The notes under the pieces: model-generated
Told to the model about the DNA's origin: nothing
Database searches by the model: none
The model's input: the letters and a program-made list of their open reading frames with translations, nothing else
Assembly (NCBI RefSeq): GCF_003589595.1
Contig: NW_020653993.1
Location: 4,087,574-4,151,573, forward strand
Direction: 5' to 3'
Length of the DNA stretch: 64,000 nucleotides
Source of the DNA: Hyposmocoma kahamanoa
Taxonomy: Eukaryota; Arthropoda; Insecta; Lepidoptera; Cosmopterigidae
Part shown: piece after piece, positions 1 to 9,035 of the stretch
Numbering within the stretch: the stretch's first letter is position 1
Layout of the letters: each line of letters opens with the position of its first letter
Position numbers and translations under genes: made by a program

Positions 1-67
1 AATTACATATCAAGAAAGTTCGTAATTTTTTCATGAATTATAACATTTTAGGAAGAAAATGGCCTCA

Positions 68-299
68 AAAGTTTATTGAATTACATTTATTTGTCACGTT
101 TATTGAAATCGGTTATACAGTGGGTGAAATCAAATAAACCACATTCATTTCCTAATTCGCTACCCTTAGAGTTGGAATATTTTCTTCAAATTTGAATGAG
201 ATCACTACAGACGTATATCCTTTCCATCAAAAAAAGAATCATCAAAATCGGTGCACAAATATCGGAGTAATCACGGAATATACAAAAAACAAGTCCACA
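68..299 (-). repeat. Family K TIR-type repeat, truncated
   Basis: Read on the minus strand this contains the family K landmarks: a cgatttt...gattctttttt phrase, gaagaaaatattcca, and the ggcaaactagggg-like block (here degraded). The end carrying gaggtcggttttt is poorly preserved near position 60-70. It is an old, diverged copy. Confidence 0.6.
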
Positions 300-654
300 C
301 TGCAGCACTTCTTCAAGCGACTAATTTGAGAGCCTTTACTTTTTCTTCTCAGGGTGATCTGCTTATATTACGAATGAGTAGAATTGTCTAATCAATATGA
401 TAATTTCAAGTTAGCTTACTCGTAAAACAAAGACATTTTTTGCTTCTGAATTTTGGGAAATCAATTCAGCTATTATCTTTCTTCATTTTGTTATTAGGAT
501 TTGAATTTTATTTTATATAACTTCGTATTGGAAACTTCAGAATTCTACCAAACATTGTTGTAACATAGATGAATCTACGATACGAAATATGAAGAAAAGA
601 AAAATTATCCTGGTTAAGAAGATAGCATCTTTTGCCATCATATTGTGTTATTTG
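300..654. other. AT-rich stretch with no recognisable feature
   Basis: No repeat landmark, tRNA box or coding frame was recognised here. Base composition is like the bulk of the window. Confidence 0.5.
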
Positions 655-1043
655 TTAAGAAAAAAAGTAAAAAGGGAAAGAAAAAGAGAAGGGAAAACAA
701 GGGAAAAAATAAAAGAAAAAGAAGAGTGGAAAGCAAACTGAAGGGAAAAGAATTGGAAAAGAAAATGAAGAAGGAAAAGGAAAAGAGAAAGAATGGGGAA
801 GAAAGAATAAAGTAAGTAAAGGGAAAGGAAAGAAAAGGATAGAATAGGGAAAAATGAATACAGAACAGGAAAAAGAGAGGGGAAAAAGGAAGGAACGAGA
901 TGCAAGGTCAAAAATTAAATAAAGGGAAAGGACAACAAAAATAAAAGACAAATATTAAAATAAAAAAAATAAAGCAAGGAAACAAAAAGAACCGGGAAAA
1001 AAGAGGGGAAAAGGGAAAGAAAAGGAAAAAGAAAAATTTATAT
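655..1043 (+). repeat. Polypurine tract (A/G-rich low-complexity)
   Basis: Almost 400 bases are nearly all A and G on the plus strand, built from irregular gggaaa / aaaagaga units. Phe/Ser/Leu-rich reading frames on the complement are artefacts of the pyrimidine strand and are not genes. It is flanked by AT-rich sequence. Confidence 0.9.
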
Positions 1044-1245
1044 ATAATAACATAAATAAAAAATGTAGTATTAAGTACAAAGAACTATTCCTGTAAACTC
1101 TCCTCTCTCAGATACTCCCAAAGAGGAAGACAAAAAAAAGAAAGAGGTAAAGAAAAGAAAAAAATAATAATGATAATAATAAAATTTAGTATTAACTAGT
1201 ACTAAGTATTGTACTATTCTCAGTGCACTTCTCTCACACATACTC
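1044..1245. repeat. AT-rich imperfect duplication
   Basis: Two similar blocks of roughly 80 bases, around 1044-1120 and 1160-1245, share gtagtattaa/tttagtattaa, actattc, and tctc...atactccca. They are separated by more purine-rich sequence, which suggests a local tandem duplication around the polypurine tract. Confidence 0.45.
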
Positions 1246-1328
1246 CCAATACAATCACATGTAATTCACCAACACTATACATACTCTCAAAGACAAAATG
1301 TAGGCCAATAGCATTGCTTTTTTTTCAA

Positions 1329-1660
1329 TCTCCGGGCGTTTACAAGATTGATTTCAGTTGTGGGAGTTCCTATATAGGACAGACAAAACGCACCATAGCG
1401 GAAAGAGTTAAAGAACACATCGCGGCTGTTAAGAACCGTCAGCTCAATAAGTCTGCAATAACCGAACATTTGCTGGAATCAGGACCAAACCACTGAATTG
1501 ATCTTCATAATACCAAGATCCATTCTACAGAACGTCATCACTATACCAGAATCGTACTTACGTGAAGCTATTGAAAATGAAAAACACCGTAAATTCAACC
1601 GAGAAGACGGTTTTAAGCTTTCATTCATCATGGGATCTAGTTATCAGCAAATGTATAATG
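1329..1660 (+). pseudogene. Penelope-like element relic: GIY-YIG endonuclease domain
   Basis: The translated segment carries the GIY-YIG nuclease signature: GVYKI, then SYIGQT about ten residues later, then RTIAERVKEH and, downstream, REAIENEKH and NREDGFKL. This order matches the C-terminal endonuclease of Penelope-like retroelements, which nicks target DNA for integration. The frame is broken. There is an in-frame TGA at 1494-1496, a one-base shift near 1560 before the REAIE segment, and another shift before SSWDLVIS. No reverse transcriptase part is visible upstream; the polypurine tract lies there instead. It is therefore a short dead fragment of the 3' end of an element. A host GIY-YIG nuclease is unlikely given the spacing and the EH...AIE-EKH pattern. 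Confidence 0.75.
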
Positions 1661-1729
1661 ATATTTAAAATAGAAAAAATAAAAATAAAACTAAAAAAGA
1701 AGAAGGTTCACAACCCTCGGAAAACGTGT

Positions 1730-1850
1730 GAAGTCCCCAACCCACATTGGGCCAGCGTGGCGGATTATGGCCTAAACCCTCGCCTGAGAGTAAACCCGTG
1801 CCCAGCAGCAGTATAAATGGGTTGATGAAGATGGTGATGAAGATCGAGTT
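1730..1850 (+). mobile_element. SINE-J, 3' half
   Basis: The block contains gtgaagtccccaacccacat, cggattatggcctaaaccct, gagag...cccgtgcccagcagc and a gatgaagatggtgatgaaga tail. These are the 3' part and GAT-rich tail of a tRNA-derived SINE common in Lepidoptera. The tRNA-like head is missing, replaced by the Penelope relic upstream. Confidence 0.7.
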
Positions 1851-1880
1851 TTTAGGTTTCCGCGACCTAAACCACATATA

Positions 1881-2561
1881 CACCCAAAAGTATCGAACAT
1901 TTTTTTTGGGAGTGTTGCCGAACGGCGGGAAGCGCTCCGCTTGGCAACAGAAAGTGGTGGGGGGATCTAGCCGATACAGCGCGACCGGTCCCAGTTGGCT
2001 CCGAGCACCTGGAGCGGCAGGACGTGCGTTCGCGTAGAGCTCTAAACGACACCTCGTCGAAGTTTTTAAAAGTAGCGCGATGACGGATCCGTTAGAACAG
2101 AGGTACGCAGTGAAATTTTGTGTTCTACTCCGCAAAAATACTGTGGAAACCAACGAGATGATTAAACAGGCCTTCAAGGACAAAGCCTTGTCCGAATCCT
2201 CGGTCAGGAAGTGGCACAAGATGTTCCGTGACGGAAGGGAAGAGGTGACCGACGAAGCCCGCTGGTCCCGCAGCCTCCCAACAGTCCTGACGTCGCCCCG
2301 GCAGACTTCTTCTTGTTTCCCAGCATCAAGTCGAAGCTCAAAGGCAAGCATTGGGGCACAATTAAGGACATCCAAGAAGCTACGACGAGGGCGCTGAAGG
2401 ACCTACCCGTTGACGTCTTCCAGGGGACCTTCCGGGCATGGAAAACTCGCCTACAAAAGTGCATCGCTGCTGAAGGGTGTTATTTTGAAGAGTACTAATG
2501 TATGGTACCGATAAGTTCAATAAAAGTATTTTTCCTGAAAAATGTTCGATACTTTTGGGAC
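1881..2561 (+). mobile_element. Internally deleted mariner transposon
   Basis: Inverted ends cccaaaagtatcgaacattt (from 1883) and its complement (to 2559) bracket 680 bp that still encode the first and last parts of a mariner transposase. A full mariner is about 1.3 kb, so about half is missing. A TA dinucleotide lies just before the left end; the exact right boundary and duplication are unclear. Such deletion derivatives are cross-mobilisable if the ends remain intact. Confidence 0.8.
2080..2498 (+). pseudogene. Mariner transposase, central catalytic region deleted
   Basis: The N-terminal part (codons from 2080 to about 2281) reads EQRYAVKFCVLLRKNTVET and SSVRKWHKMFRDGREEV, the DNA-binding helix-turn-helix region of mariner transposases. 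It breaks off after DEAR. After a frame change the C-terminal part (2283-2498) begins SPDVAPADFFLFPSIK and ends KTRLQKCIAAEGCYFEEY followed by a stop, the normal mariner C terminus. The second Asp of PDVAPAD corresponds to the third catalytic aspartate. The first two catalytic aspartates and the segment between lie in the deletion, so no active enzyme can be made. The frame change at the junction is what one expects of a random internal deletion. Confidence 0.85.
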
Positions 2562-2582
2562 GGACCAGATATAACGTAATCA

Positions 2583-2722
2583 CGTATAGTTTTGCAGCCC
2601 ATTTTTTCTAAAATAAACCAAAACGGTTCAGGGCCTTTACAGATCCCACGGTCACGGCTGAAACCATTTTGAAGAACCGATAAAAATAGTTTCAGTTCGT
2701 ATTTGTGTAACAGACATAATGC
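2583..2722 (+). repeat. Family H repeat
   Basis: Contains the family H core, here ggttcagggcctttacag followed by cacggtcacggctg, and the end aaaaatagtttcag...gtgtaac. It directly follows the mariner right end. Confidence 0.5.
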
Positions 2723-2754
2723 AGTATCGTTCGTTATTCCTCCAGTATAACTTG

Positions 2755-3335
2755 GTAGCACTAGAACTCTTTATGAAAGAGTAAGGTGGTACGTCCAGGG
2801 AAGTACCACCTTACCTATCTCTACCGCTACGCGCTGTAATATCAACATAACTTTGTTCCGATTTTGAAGGGCTGTTCTTTTTTTAGTAAAACTGGACACG
2901 TGGCTACTGTTGCTTTGGAGAATCGTTGTACCGTGGATAGTGATTGGTACACGACCATTTATTTGGACCGGAAGCTATATATGACAAAGTCCGTAAAAAT
3001 AACCGTAAACATCAAATCATCTTGCATCACGATAATACCAGTTCTCACACGGCCAGACAGACAATGAATTTTTGAAGGTGAACAACGTTGACCTGAAGAG
3101 CCATCCCGCGGCAACATTAAGTATGTATATGAACTGCTGGTGAAATTACAGGCACATGGGACTTGTCAACTTATGTCTCAGGGTAAATGGGGTAACGGGC
3201 GCAGTGGCAATACCCCTCAGATCTTTGCGATTTACAGCTCGGAATGGCACTGCAACTGTTATGGACAGGCGTGTAGCTTACCATCAGGCGCACGAATTGT
3301 TCGTCCCGTCACTTGATATAATAAAAAAAAACCTT
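2755..3335 (+). mobile_element. Family A copy interrupted by mariner DNA
   Basis: The left part has tagaactc, gtccagggaagta and a diverged cagtaatg hairpin up to ttttgaaggg at about 2873. The right part resumes at ctggtgaaattacaggcac (about 3139) and runs to cgtcccgtcacttgata and an A-rich tail near 3333. About 260 bp of mariner transposase sequence separates them. The left part also contains a perfect 12-bp palindrome not found in other copies. Confidence 0.85.
2879..3115 (+). pseudogene. Mariner transposase fragment around the second catalytic Asp
   Basis: Translation gives KTGHVATVALENRCTVDSDW and YTTI and, after a frame change, LHHDNTSSHTARQT, then FLKVNNVDLKSHP. These are consecutive blocks of the mariner catalytic domain. 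HHDN carries the second catalytic aspartate (codon 3031-3033). The PYSPD block that should follow is absent. No terminal inverted repeats border it, and it sits entirely within a family A copy. It covers much of what the neighbouring mariner at 1881-2561 lacks, but its frame breaks and location argue against a simple rearrangement of that copy. Confidence 0.75.
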
Positions 3336-3339
3336 TAAA

Positions 3340-3940
3340 TGAAAACTACGTGTTAGTTCATATAACAATTCGAAGACGTGGCCAGGGTGGTGGACAACGG
3401 CATTAACCCTCTTTTATGACGTCTCTGCCTGGAACTATAAAAGATATTGCTACAGTAGGAACCCTTAGAGAGATACGTGTACAGCATCCGAGTTTGATAC
3501 AGAAATTGTAACACGTACGTAGTTATTGTATGTAGTGGTGAGTATAGGAAGGATAATACTTTGAACAGCTACACGGTTAACGTGAAAACCGTCTCTCGGT
3601 TTCCAACAAACATTTGCATACTACACTTACCAGCACGCTTAGCGGTACCCACCAAAGTGCTCAGATCCTTCAAATTAAATCAAATTAGTTATTTGTTACA
3701 AACGTGGTGGTCAAGATAACAAAGTAATATAGTGAGTACAAACACGTTTCGCCTTAAATAAGATAGGCGTGCAAAAAATTGGTCGTCACATGGTCAAATT
3801 AAATTATACAATCAGTATTACATTAATAATAATAATAATTTATTTCGAACTATATATCCGTAGTGTTAGTAACAAAATAACTTAAAAACTTAAAAATTAG
3901 TGTTAGTAACAACTGGGAAAGTACGTTTTAATATTTATTA
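3340..3940. other. Unassigned stretch
   Basis: No landmark was recognised. It contains an aataataataataa microsatellite at about 3825-3840 and two similar phrases (tagtgttagtaacaa) at about 3860 and 3898. Confidence 0.4.
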
Positions 3941-3944
3941 ATGA

Positions 3945-4375
3945 GATTCCCCTGCAGAAAGGCTCGAGGCGCAGCTACCGGCTTGGAGCCTTATGCAGCT
4001 GCACCCAGCGCCTTACCATCGGAGAGTTCCATCTAGCGGCAAGGGTGCTAAGGATGCCATTCGTGCTGCCTCATAGCCGAGACAGGAGTGAGGCACAATG
4101 CTTTCATATAACTGAATAAAAGCAATCTGTACGAGCCTCAGCAATCATAGTGGAGGCACTACAGTAACGCGGCAACTTAAATAGCACGTGTAGAAGGATT
4201 GGCAATATACTTTGAAAAGCAAAACCTTAACCTGGTCGCTACTACGTGCAAACCTCAGACAGCGCCCTGCGCTCCCGTTCTGTATCTAAATTATCATTTA
4301 GATCATCAGGGACCCAATGCCCCAGATATTTAAACCGTTCCACTTTTTGTAAGGGAATTATCAGCAAGTTTAACT
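3945..4375 (-). pseudogene. LINE reverse transcriptase C-terminal relic
   Basis: On the minus strand the segment reads VERFKYLGHWVPDDL and DTERERRAL, then in other frames RFARSSDQVKV and CSASTMIAEART, then RWNSPMVRRWVQLH. These blocks line up in order with the second half of the LINE at 30361-31132, where FKYLGH, ERERRAL and CCSASTMFAEARVD occur. Several frameshifts and stops make it dead. No 3' tail is obvious beyond 3945. Confidence 0.7.
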
Positions 4376-4379
4376 GAAG

Positions 4380-4730
4380 GCACAACAGAATACGACTTAG
4401 TAATAATGTGTATATTAATAATAATAGTCGTACTTAAATTTATTTAAATGTTTTTATATAACAACAATTATTGAAAAAATTCTCTCTAAAATATCCCATA
4501 TTAATTTCGTCTTAAAGAATTGAACGGGCAAGTCTTTAATGTCATTTGGTACTCTATTGTAAATTCTGACACACGCGCACAAACCGTTTTGATTTTATTT
4601 TTCTATCTTTGGTACTTCAAAAAGAAGTAATTTGTTAGGATTTCTATAATTTCGAGGGATGATCTCAATATAGGTTTACAGGAGTCAAGTGGTGACTTAC
4701 AGGTCATAACACGTATACATTTTTTTGTGC
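4380..4730. other. AT-rich stretch without features
   Basis: No coding or repeat landmark was recognised apart from simple aataata runs near 4410-4430. Confidence 0.4.
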
Positions 4731-4732
4731 TA

Positions 4733-4848
4733 ATAACTCTTTGCGATTTAAAGCTTTGAGTGGTACCGCAACTTCTATAGACAGGCGCGTCGCTTACCAG
4801 GAGCATGACTTGATAATCCTGTCACTAGGTGTCATAAAAAACATCACA
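4733..4848 (+). repeat. Family A copy, 3' third
   Basis: Begins at ctttgcgatttaaagctttg and ends at cctgtcactaggtgtcataaa. The left two thirds are missing. Confidence 0.75.
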
Positions 4849-5152
4849 CGAAATAATAAATTAAATTATGAGTAATATCAAAAAGAAAAACAAAATACAT
4901 GTACTAGTTTTATATCCTTTATTAACAAATAGAATAGGCACTAAGCTACGGTGCGCTTACCACCTCGTTTGTATAAAACTTTATCAAAGGCCGTGCCAAG
5001 AGGCATCGCGTCCAGTTGGCTGGCAATATTTACTCTTTATATTTATTTTTATACAAACAACCACACGAATTACCTGTTTTGAAAGTAATACTATGAAAAC
5101 CAGAGCAACGAAACTCACTTCCCAACATCCAAGTCAAAACTAATGTAGAAAA

Positions 5153-5290
5153 GTTGGAAACGAAACTATATTTTCGAATCTAAATCGCAAATATTTGTTT
5201 TTTTAAACAAGCCATCGTTTCGGGCCTTTTACAAGTCTTATGATCACGGGTGACTGGATGGTAAAGTTATCAACCAGTTACGTCTAATAT
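5153..5290 (+). repeat. Family H repeat
   Basis: Carries ggaaacgaaactatattttc, aatcgcaaatatttgtttttt, catcgtttcgggcctttt and cacgggtgactg in family order. Confidence 0.6.
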
Positions 5291-5625
5291 TAATGCCAAC
5301 CACCCTATTTTTCACTATCGCTATGTATATATAACGAATAAATTTTAAATTAAAAATTAATTTGTTGCAATTACTGTTAACAATATGTTTATTAATGAAA
5401 CTTTATTATTAAATTAGTAATAGTAATTACCACAAATTATTTTTTTATTTATTCTTTATTCGTTATTAATTGGGATTTTCTTTTTCTTGTATTTTATTTG
5501 TCATTTTTTTAATTTTCTGCCTTGTCTATTCAATCTCCTATGTCTTGGATTCTGGTTCATCATAAGTTTATAATGCAATCTTCGACTTGACGGAACTGAA
5601 AATAAAAGCATAATAATAGCAGTTA
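5291..5625. other. AT-rich stretch without features
   Basis: Very AT-rich with runs such as taattaaaattaa. No element landmark was recognised. Confidence 0.4.
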
Positions 5626-5627
5626 AC

Positions 5628-5735
5628 CTATGTATGGTCCCACTACTGAGCATAGGCGTCGTCTCACAATTGGAAGGCTTGTGCTGTAACTCCCACGCGG
5701 ATACGATGCGGTCGATGCAGGAACTTAACACATTA
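5628..5735 (-). mobile_element. SINE-J, 3' end
   Basis: In minus orientation it carries gggagttacagcacaagcct and gcctatgctcagtagtggg, the 3' region of SINE-J. The head is missing. Confidence 0.6.
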
Positions 5736-5744
5736 TTACACGTG

Positions 5745-5936
5745 TTTTTTTTACAATATCAAGTGACGGGTCGAGCAAGTCGTGTGCCTGGTGGAAAGCT
5801 ACGCGCCTATCCATAACAGTTGCAGTGCCACTCAGAGCTTCAAATCGCAAAGACCTGAGGGACATCGTCACTGCGCCTGTGATAAGTCCCAAGTGCCTGT
5901 AATTTCACCAGCACCTTTACCCTTCAAAACCAGTAG
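5745..5936 (-). repeat. Family A copy, lacking the 5' third
   Basis: Starts with the poly-T complement of the tail, then atatcaagtgacggg, gcgcctatccataacag and the central hairpin. It ends at cccttcaaaacc. Confidence 0.85.
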
Positions 5937-6113
5937 TAGATATAGTATAAAGTAATACAGCAATAATGCACACGTTACTACTCCCAAGCAGCACACCCAT
6001 ATCTAAATATATACCTACTATAAGATATGTAATAGAATTTAATTCGATTGAATATTTTAAGAGTTCAAATCAAAAAAACGATTTCAGGTCATCTAATTTT
6101 ATAATTAGTTTTT

Positions 6114-6560
6114 AACCGACTTCAAAAAAGGAGGAGGTTCTCAATTCGACCATATGTTCTTTTTTTGTATGTATTTTACGCGATAACTCCGATATTTGTG
6201 AACCGATTTTCATGATTCTTTTTTTGTTTAAAAGGGGATACTTCCATAGTGATCCCATTTCATTTTGAAGAAAAGCATCTACCTCTAAGGATGGCTGTTC
6301 ACGCATGAAGATTCATTTTTATAAATAGCGCCTAATTTTAATTAAGGAGCAATTGTTTTGATGGTTGATTTTGCTATTTCTCCAATTCAAGGCGTTTTTC
6401 TCTCCATATACTTTGAGTAGTGAGAACCGATTTTTATTATCTCCAGTGTCAAGTCCTGGATAGTGGCGAACTAGGGGATATTTCAATAAAACTTAGCAAA
6501 TAGACGTAATTCCATGTACTTTTGAGGTCGGTTTTTTTTAGTACTCTGTACTGAGATTAT
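6114..6560 (+). mobile_element. Family K, long form
   Basis: Left end aaccgacttcaaaaaaggag, right region ttttgaggtcggttttttt. It contains a roughly 180-bp internal block (about 6300-6480) also present, reversed, in the copy at 8041-8581 but absent from shorter copies such as 20418-20661. Confidence 0.8.
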
Positions 6561-7255
6561 ACGTTTTACATTCTGTTTACATTCACAGCAAACGTAATAG
6601 ATTATTACATTTTGAGTTTCTTAATTCTTTATTATATTTTTAATCGATGTATTTCTACTAAACAATGAAAACTCGAGATGTGGGGAATGTGTGGGGAACA
6701 TGAACTTTTGGGGATTTTAACCGTGATTTTTGGGGATTTTGAACAATTGGCATTACCAATGCCAATTGTTGAAAAAACACTGGTTGTATCGAATGATGTG
6801 ACTTAATATCCAAGGTTCACCACCTCAACCGGATCTCTTAATATTCTTTACTTTATCCATTTTGCATGAACTCTTACAACGTAGAGTAAAAACCCTAATT
6901 GTAGTATTTTTTAAATAAAATCTACTGAAGACGCGCTATAACGTGTTTGTTAATAAGTACAAAAACTAGGGAATGTTAAATATATCTAGAATAAACTTAA
7001 GAACACTAGTTTTTAGAGTATTAATAGACTTTACTGGATGTGTATAGAACAATTTTACTAAAAATAATCAGTTGTTCTACAGATGAACTTAAAATAATAA
7101 TAAGCACTATAAGAGTAAATCATAAGAGAGATTACACTTAATTAAGTGATTTGGTATTAAGGTTTTAAAATGTTGACTTGAGTGAAATAAGTCTATAAGA
7201 ACAATTCCATTTTTCTAAAAAAAATTACAGAGAACTATTATCTAAATCTATACCA
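6561..7255. other. Unassigned stretch with one perfect hairpin
   Basis: No element was recognised. aacaattggcatt (6742-6754) and its exact complement (6758-6770) form a 13-bp stem with a 3-base loop. Nearby gtggggaa and ttggggatttt phrases repeat locally (6680-6740). Confidence 0.5.
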
Positions 7256-7261
7256 TATTGC

Positions 7262-7435
7262 GGGTCGTATTCCAGAACTCTACTCAATGCTCAAGTCAGG
7301 ACTTGAGTATGATTTAAAGCACTGAAAATCATACTCAAGTCCATGCCATTAGGGTCGTATTTCCAGTGCTTAAAATCATATGCAAGTTTGCTCAAGTCCT
7401 GACTTGAGCATTTAGTAGAGTTCTGGAATACGACC
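7262..7435. mobile_element. Foldback (long inverted-repeat) element
   Basis: The first ~46 bp (gggtcgtattccagaactct...) are the reverse complement of the last ~46 bp, with one mismatch. Each arm also contains the short palindrome ctcaagtcaggacttgag. A further inner copy of agggtcgtatttccagtgct lies at about 7350. The 174-bp unit has no coding capacity. A target-site duplication is not obvious. Confidence 0.75.
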
Positions 7436-7487
7436 CTAAGACTGTTTATAGATATAACAGTTTTATGGCGTATAAAGTGTGCTCCTT

Positions 7488-7565
7488 GGGTTTGGCGGCA
7501 GAAATAGGTAAGGTGCTACTTTGGACAAACTCTTTCGCAAGGAAGCTCTACTGCTATTAAATAGT
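7488..7565 (-). repeat. Family A copy, 5' fragment
   Basis: Carries ggcggcagaaataggtaagg, the equivalent of tccctggacgaactctttc, and gctctactgctattaaa. Confidence 0.8.
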
Positions 7566-7574
7566 GTCCATGTT

Positions 7575-7680
7575 TCCTCGCAATGTTTTTCTTCTGGGAA
7601 AAGCTTATGATACATTTCAAATTAAATTTCGAACACTCAGAGGTGCAAGCCGTAGGTCAAACCAAGACTATTAACAGGAA
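7575..7680 (-). mobile_element. SINE-J, 5' half
   Basis: Shares aaatttcgaacactcagaggt and catttcaaattaaatttcg-type phrases with the longer minus-strand SINE-J at 49640-49945. The 3' half is absent. Confidence 0.5.
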
Positions 7681-8040
7681 CAGAAAATAATATTTTATAA
7701 ATAAATTTACTTTTGGGAACGGCAGGTAGTTTCAATACACGAACAATTTACTGTACCTGACTACGTTCCACAGCTGGCCACGGGTAAATATTAATAATGT
7801 CCTGCAAGAGATATTAATCTAAAAGTCCCGCAGCGCTATCTAAACAACAATTTTAAACTTTAAAAGTTAAAATACGAGCTGGCTGTTTCATAACGGTTAA
7901 GCAGACTGAATTGCTCCTTTGGGTTTGCGTCCAATGCATAGTTTCATACTGTGATGTTATAGAGGATAAATTACTATGCAGTAGTTTTTGTCAAATGCCA
8001 TTAAAAAAGATCAACGATGGATATACAGAGTTACCCTTTT
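7681..8040. other. Unassigned stretch
   Basis: No element landmark or coding frame was recognised. Confidence 0.4.
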
Positions 8041-8581
8041 AACCGCCTTCAAAAAAACTACATTATAATTTATAAAATCAAAATACCCGACAGCAAAAAA
8101 AATAACTGATAATCTCAATATAGAGTACTAAAAAAACCGACCTCAAAAATTCAAGGAATTACATCTATTTGCAAAGTTTTATTGAAATCGGTTACCGGAA
8201 TGTGCGCAAATCCGGATTCATCCCCTAGTTCGCCACTATACGGGACTTAAAACAGGAGATAAGAAAAATTGGCGCTCACTGCTTAAAGTATATTGAGAAA
8301 AAAACGCCTTCAATTGGAACATAGCTAAATCAATCATTAAAATAATTGCTCCTTATAAAATTTAGGCGCTATTTGTAAAAATAAATCTTTTTGCGTGAAC
8401 AGCATACAGAACAACATATGGAATATTTTCCTCAAAATTAAAAACTACTGAGGACCCGCTTTCTAACAAAAATAGAATAATAAATCAGTTCTCAAATGCC
8501 GTAACTGAGTCATCGCGTAATATACATACAAAAAAACATATAATCGAATAGAGAACCTCCTCCTTTTTTTGAAGTCGGCTA
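8041..8581 (-). mobile_element. Family K, longest copy with both inverted ends
   Basis: The outer ends are aaccgccttcaaaaaaa (8041-8057) and, inverted, agccgacttcaaaaaaa (8564-8580): 15 of 17 positions match. An inner aaaaaaaccgacctcaaaa at about 8130 is where shorter copies end. The internal block (about 8260-8420) matches the copy at 6114-6560. No open frame is present, so this is a MITE-like non-autonomous unit. Confidence 0.75.
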
Positions 8582-8774
8582 AAAATAGATAAACAAGCTC
8601 TTTAATACATGGACCTTTGTTTGACCAATGTAGAACGCACTATACATGCGATGTGTTTTGTTCTGTATCTCTTTACTTAAGTGGACTATTATGGTCATTG
8701 GCATACTTAGGATGTTGTTAATTTAACTACAGAAAATATGCAGTTTACACTCGATTTAAACAAATAATAAAATA

Positions 8775-9015
8775 TATTACTAGTCAGCCGCTGGTAGTTG
8801 TAATTGTACCTGGCTGAGTAAAGAAAAAAATTAATAGATTTCTCACAGATGGCGCGACGGCAAAAAGGTCGTTAAAAACCAAAAAGAAAAATCTGCAAGA
8901 AGCACATAAAAAAATTCATAATGTTTGCTGGTTCGTTCCAGAGCTCAGTTGGGAGAAAGTCAAGCACGGTATGCAGAAGGCACTGGTTCGAATCCAGCCG
9001 GATCAAAAGTGGTTA
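8775..9015 (+). mobile_element. SINE-C (tRNA-derived)
   Basis: A 5' region (ccgctggtagttgtaattgt, tttctcacagatggcgcgac) is followed by a tRNA-like part: ggttcgttccagagctcagt, then gcacggtatgc and the B-box-like ggttcgaatccagccgga. The A-box region is altered compared with the copy at 33860. Confidence 0.8.
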
Positions 9016-9035
9016 CATTTGAAATATTTTATCAA

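Noticed and set aside
648..951. Two overlapping minus-strand open frames rich in Phe, Ser and Leu that resemble membrane proteins
   Set aside because: They are translations of the polypyrimidine complement of a polypurine tract; composition explains both the open frames and the hydrophobicity.
1665..2375. A 236-codon minus-strand open frame
   Set aside because: It runs antisense through the SINE-J piece and the mariner element, whose plus-strand protein is recognisable.
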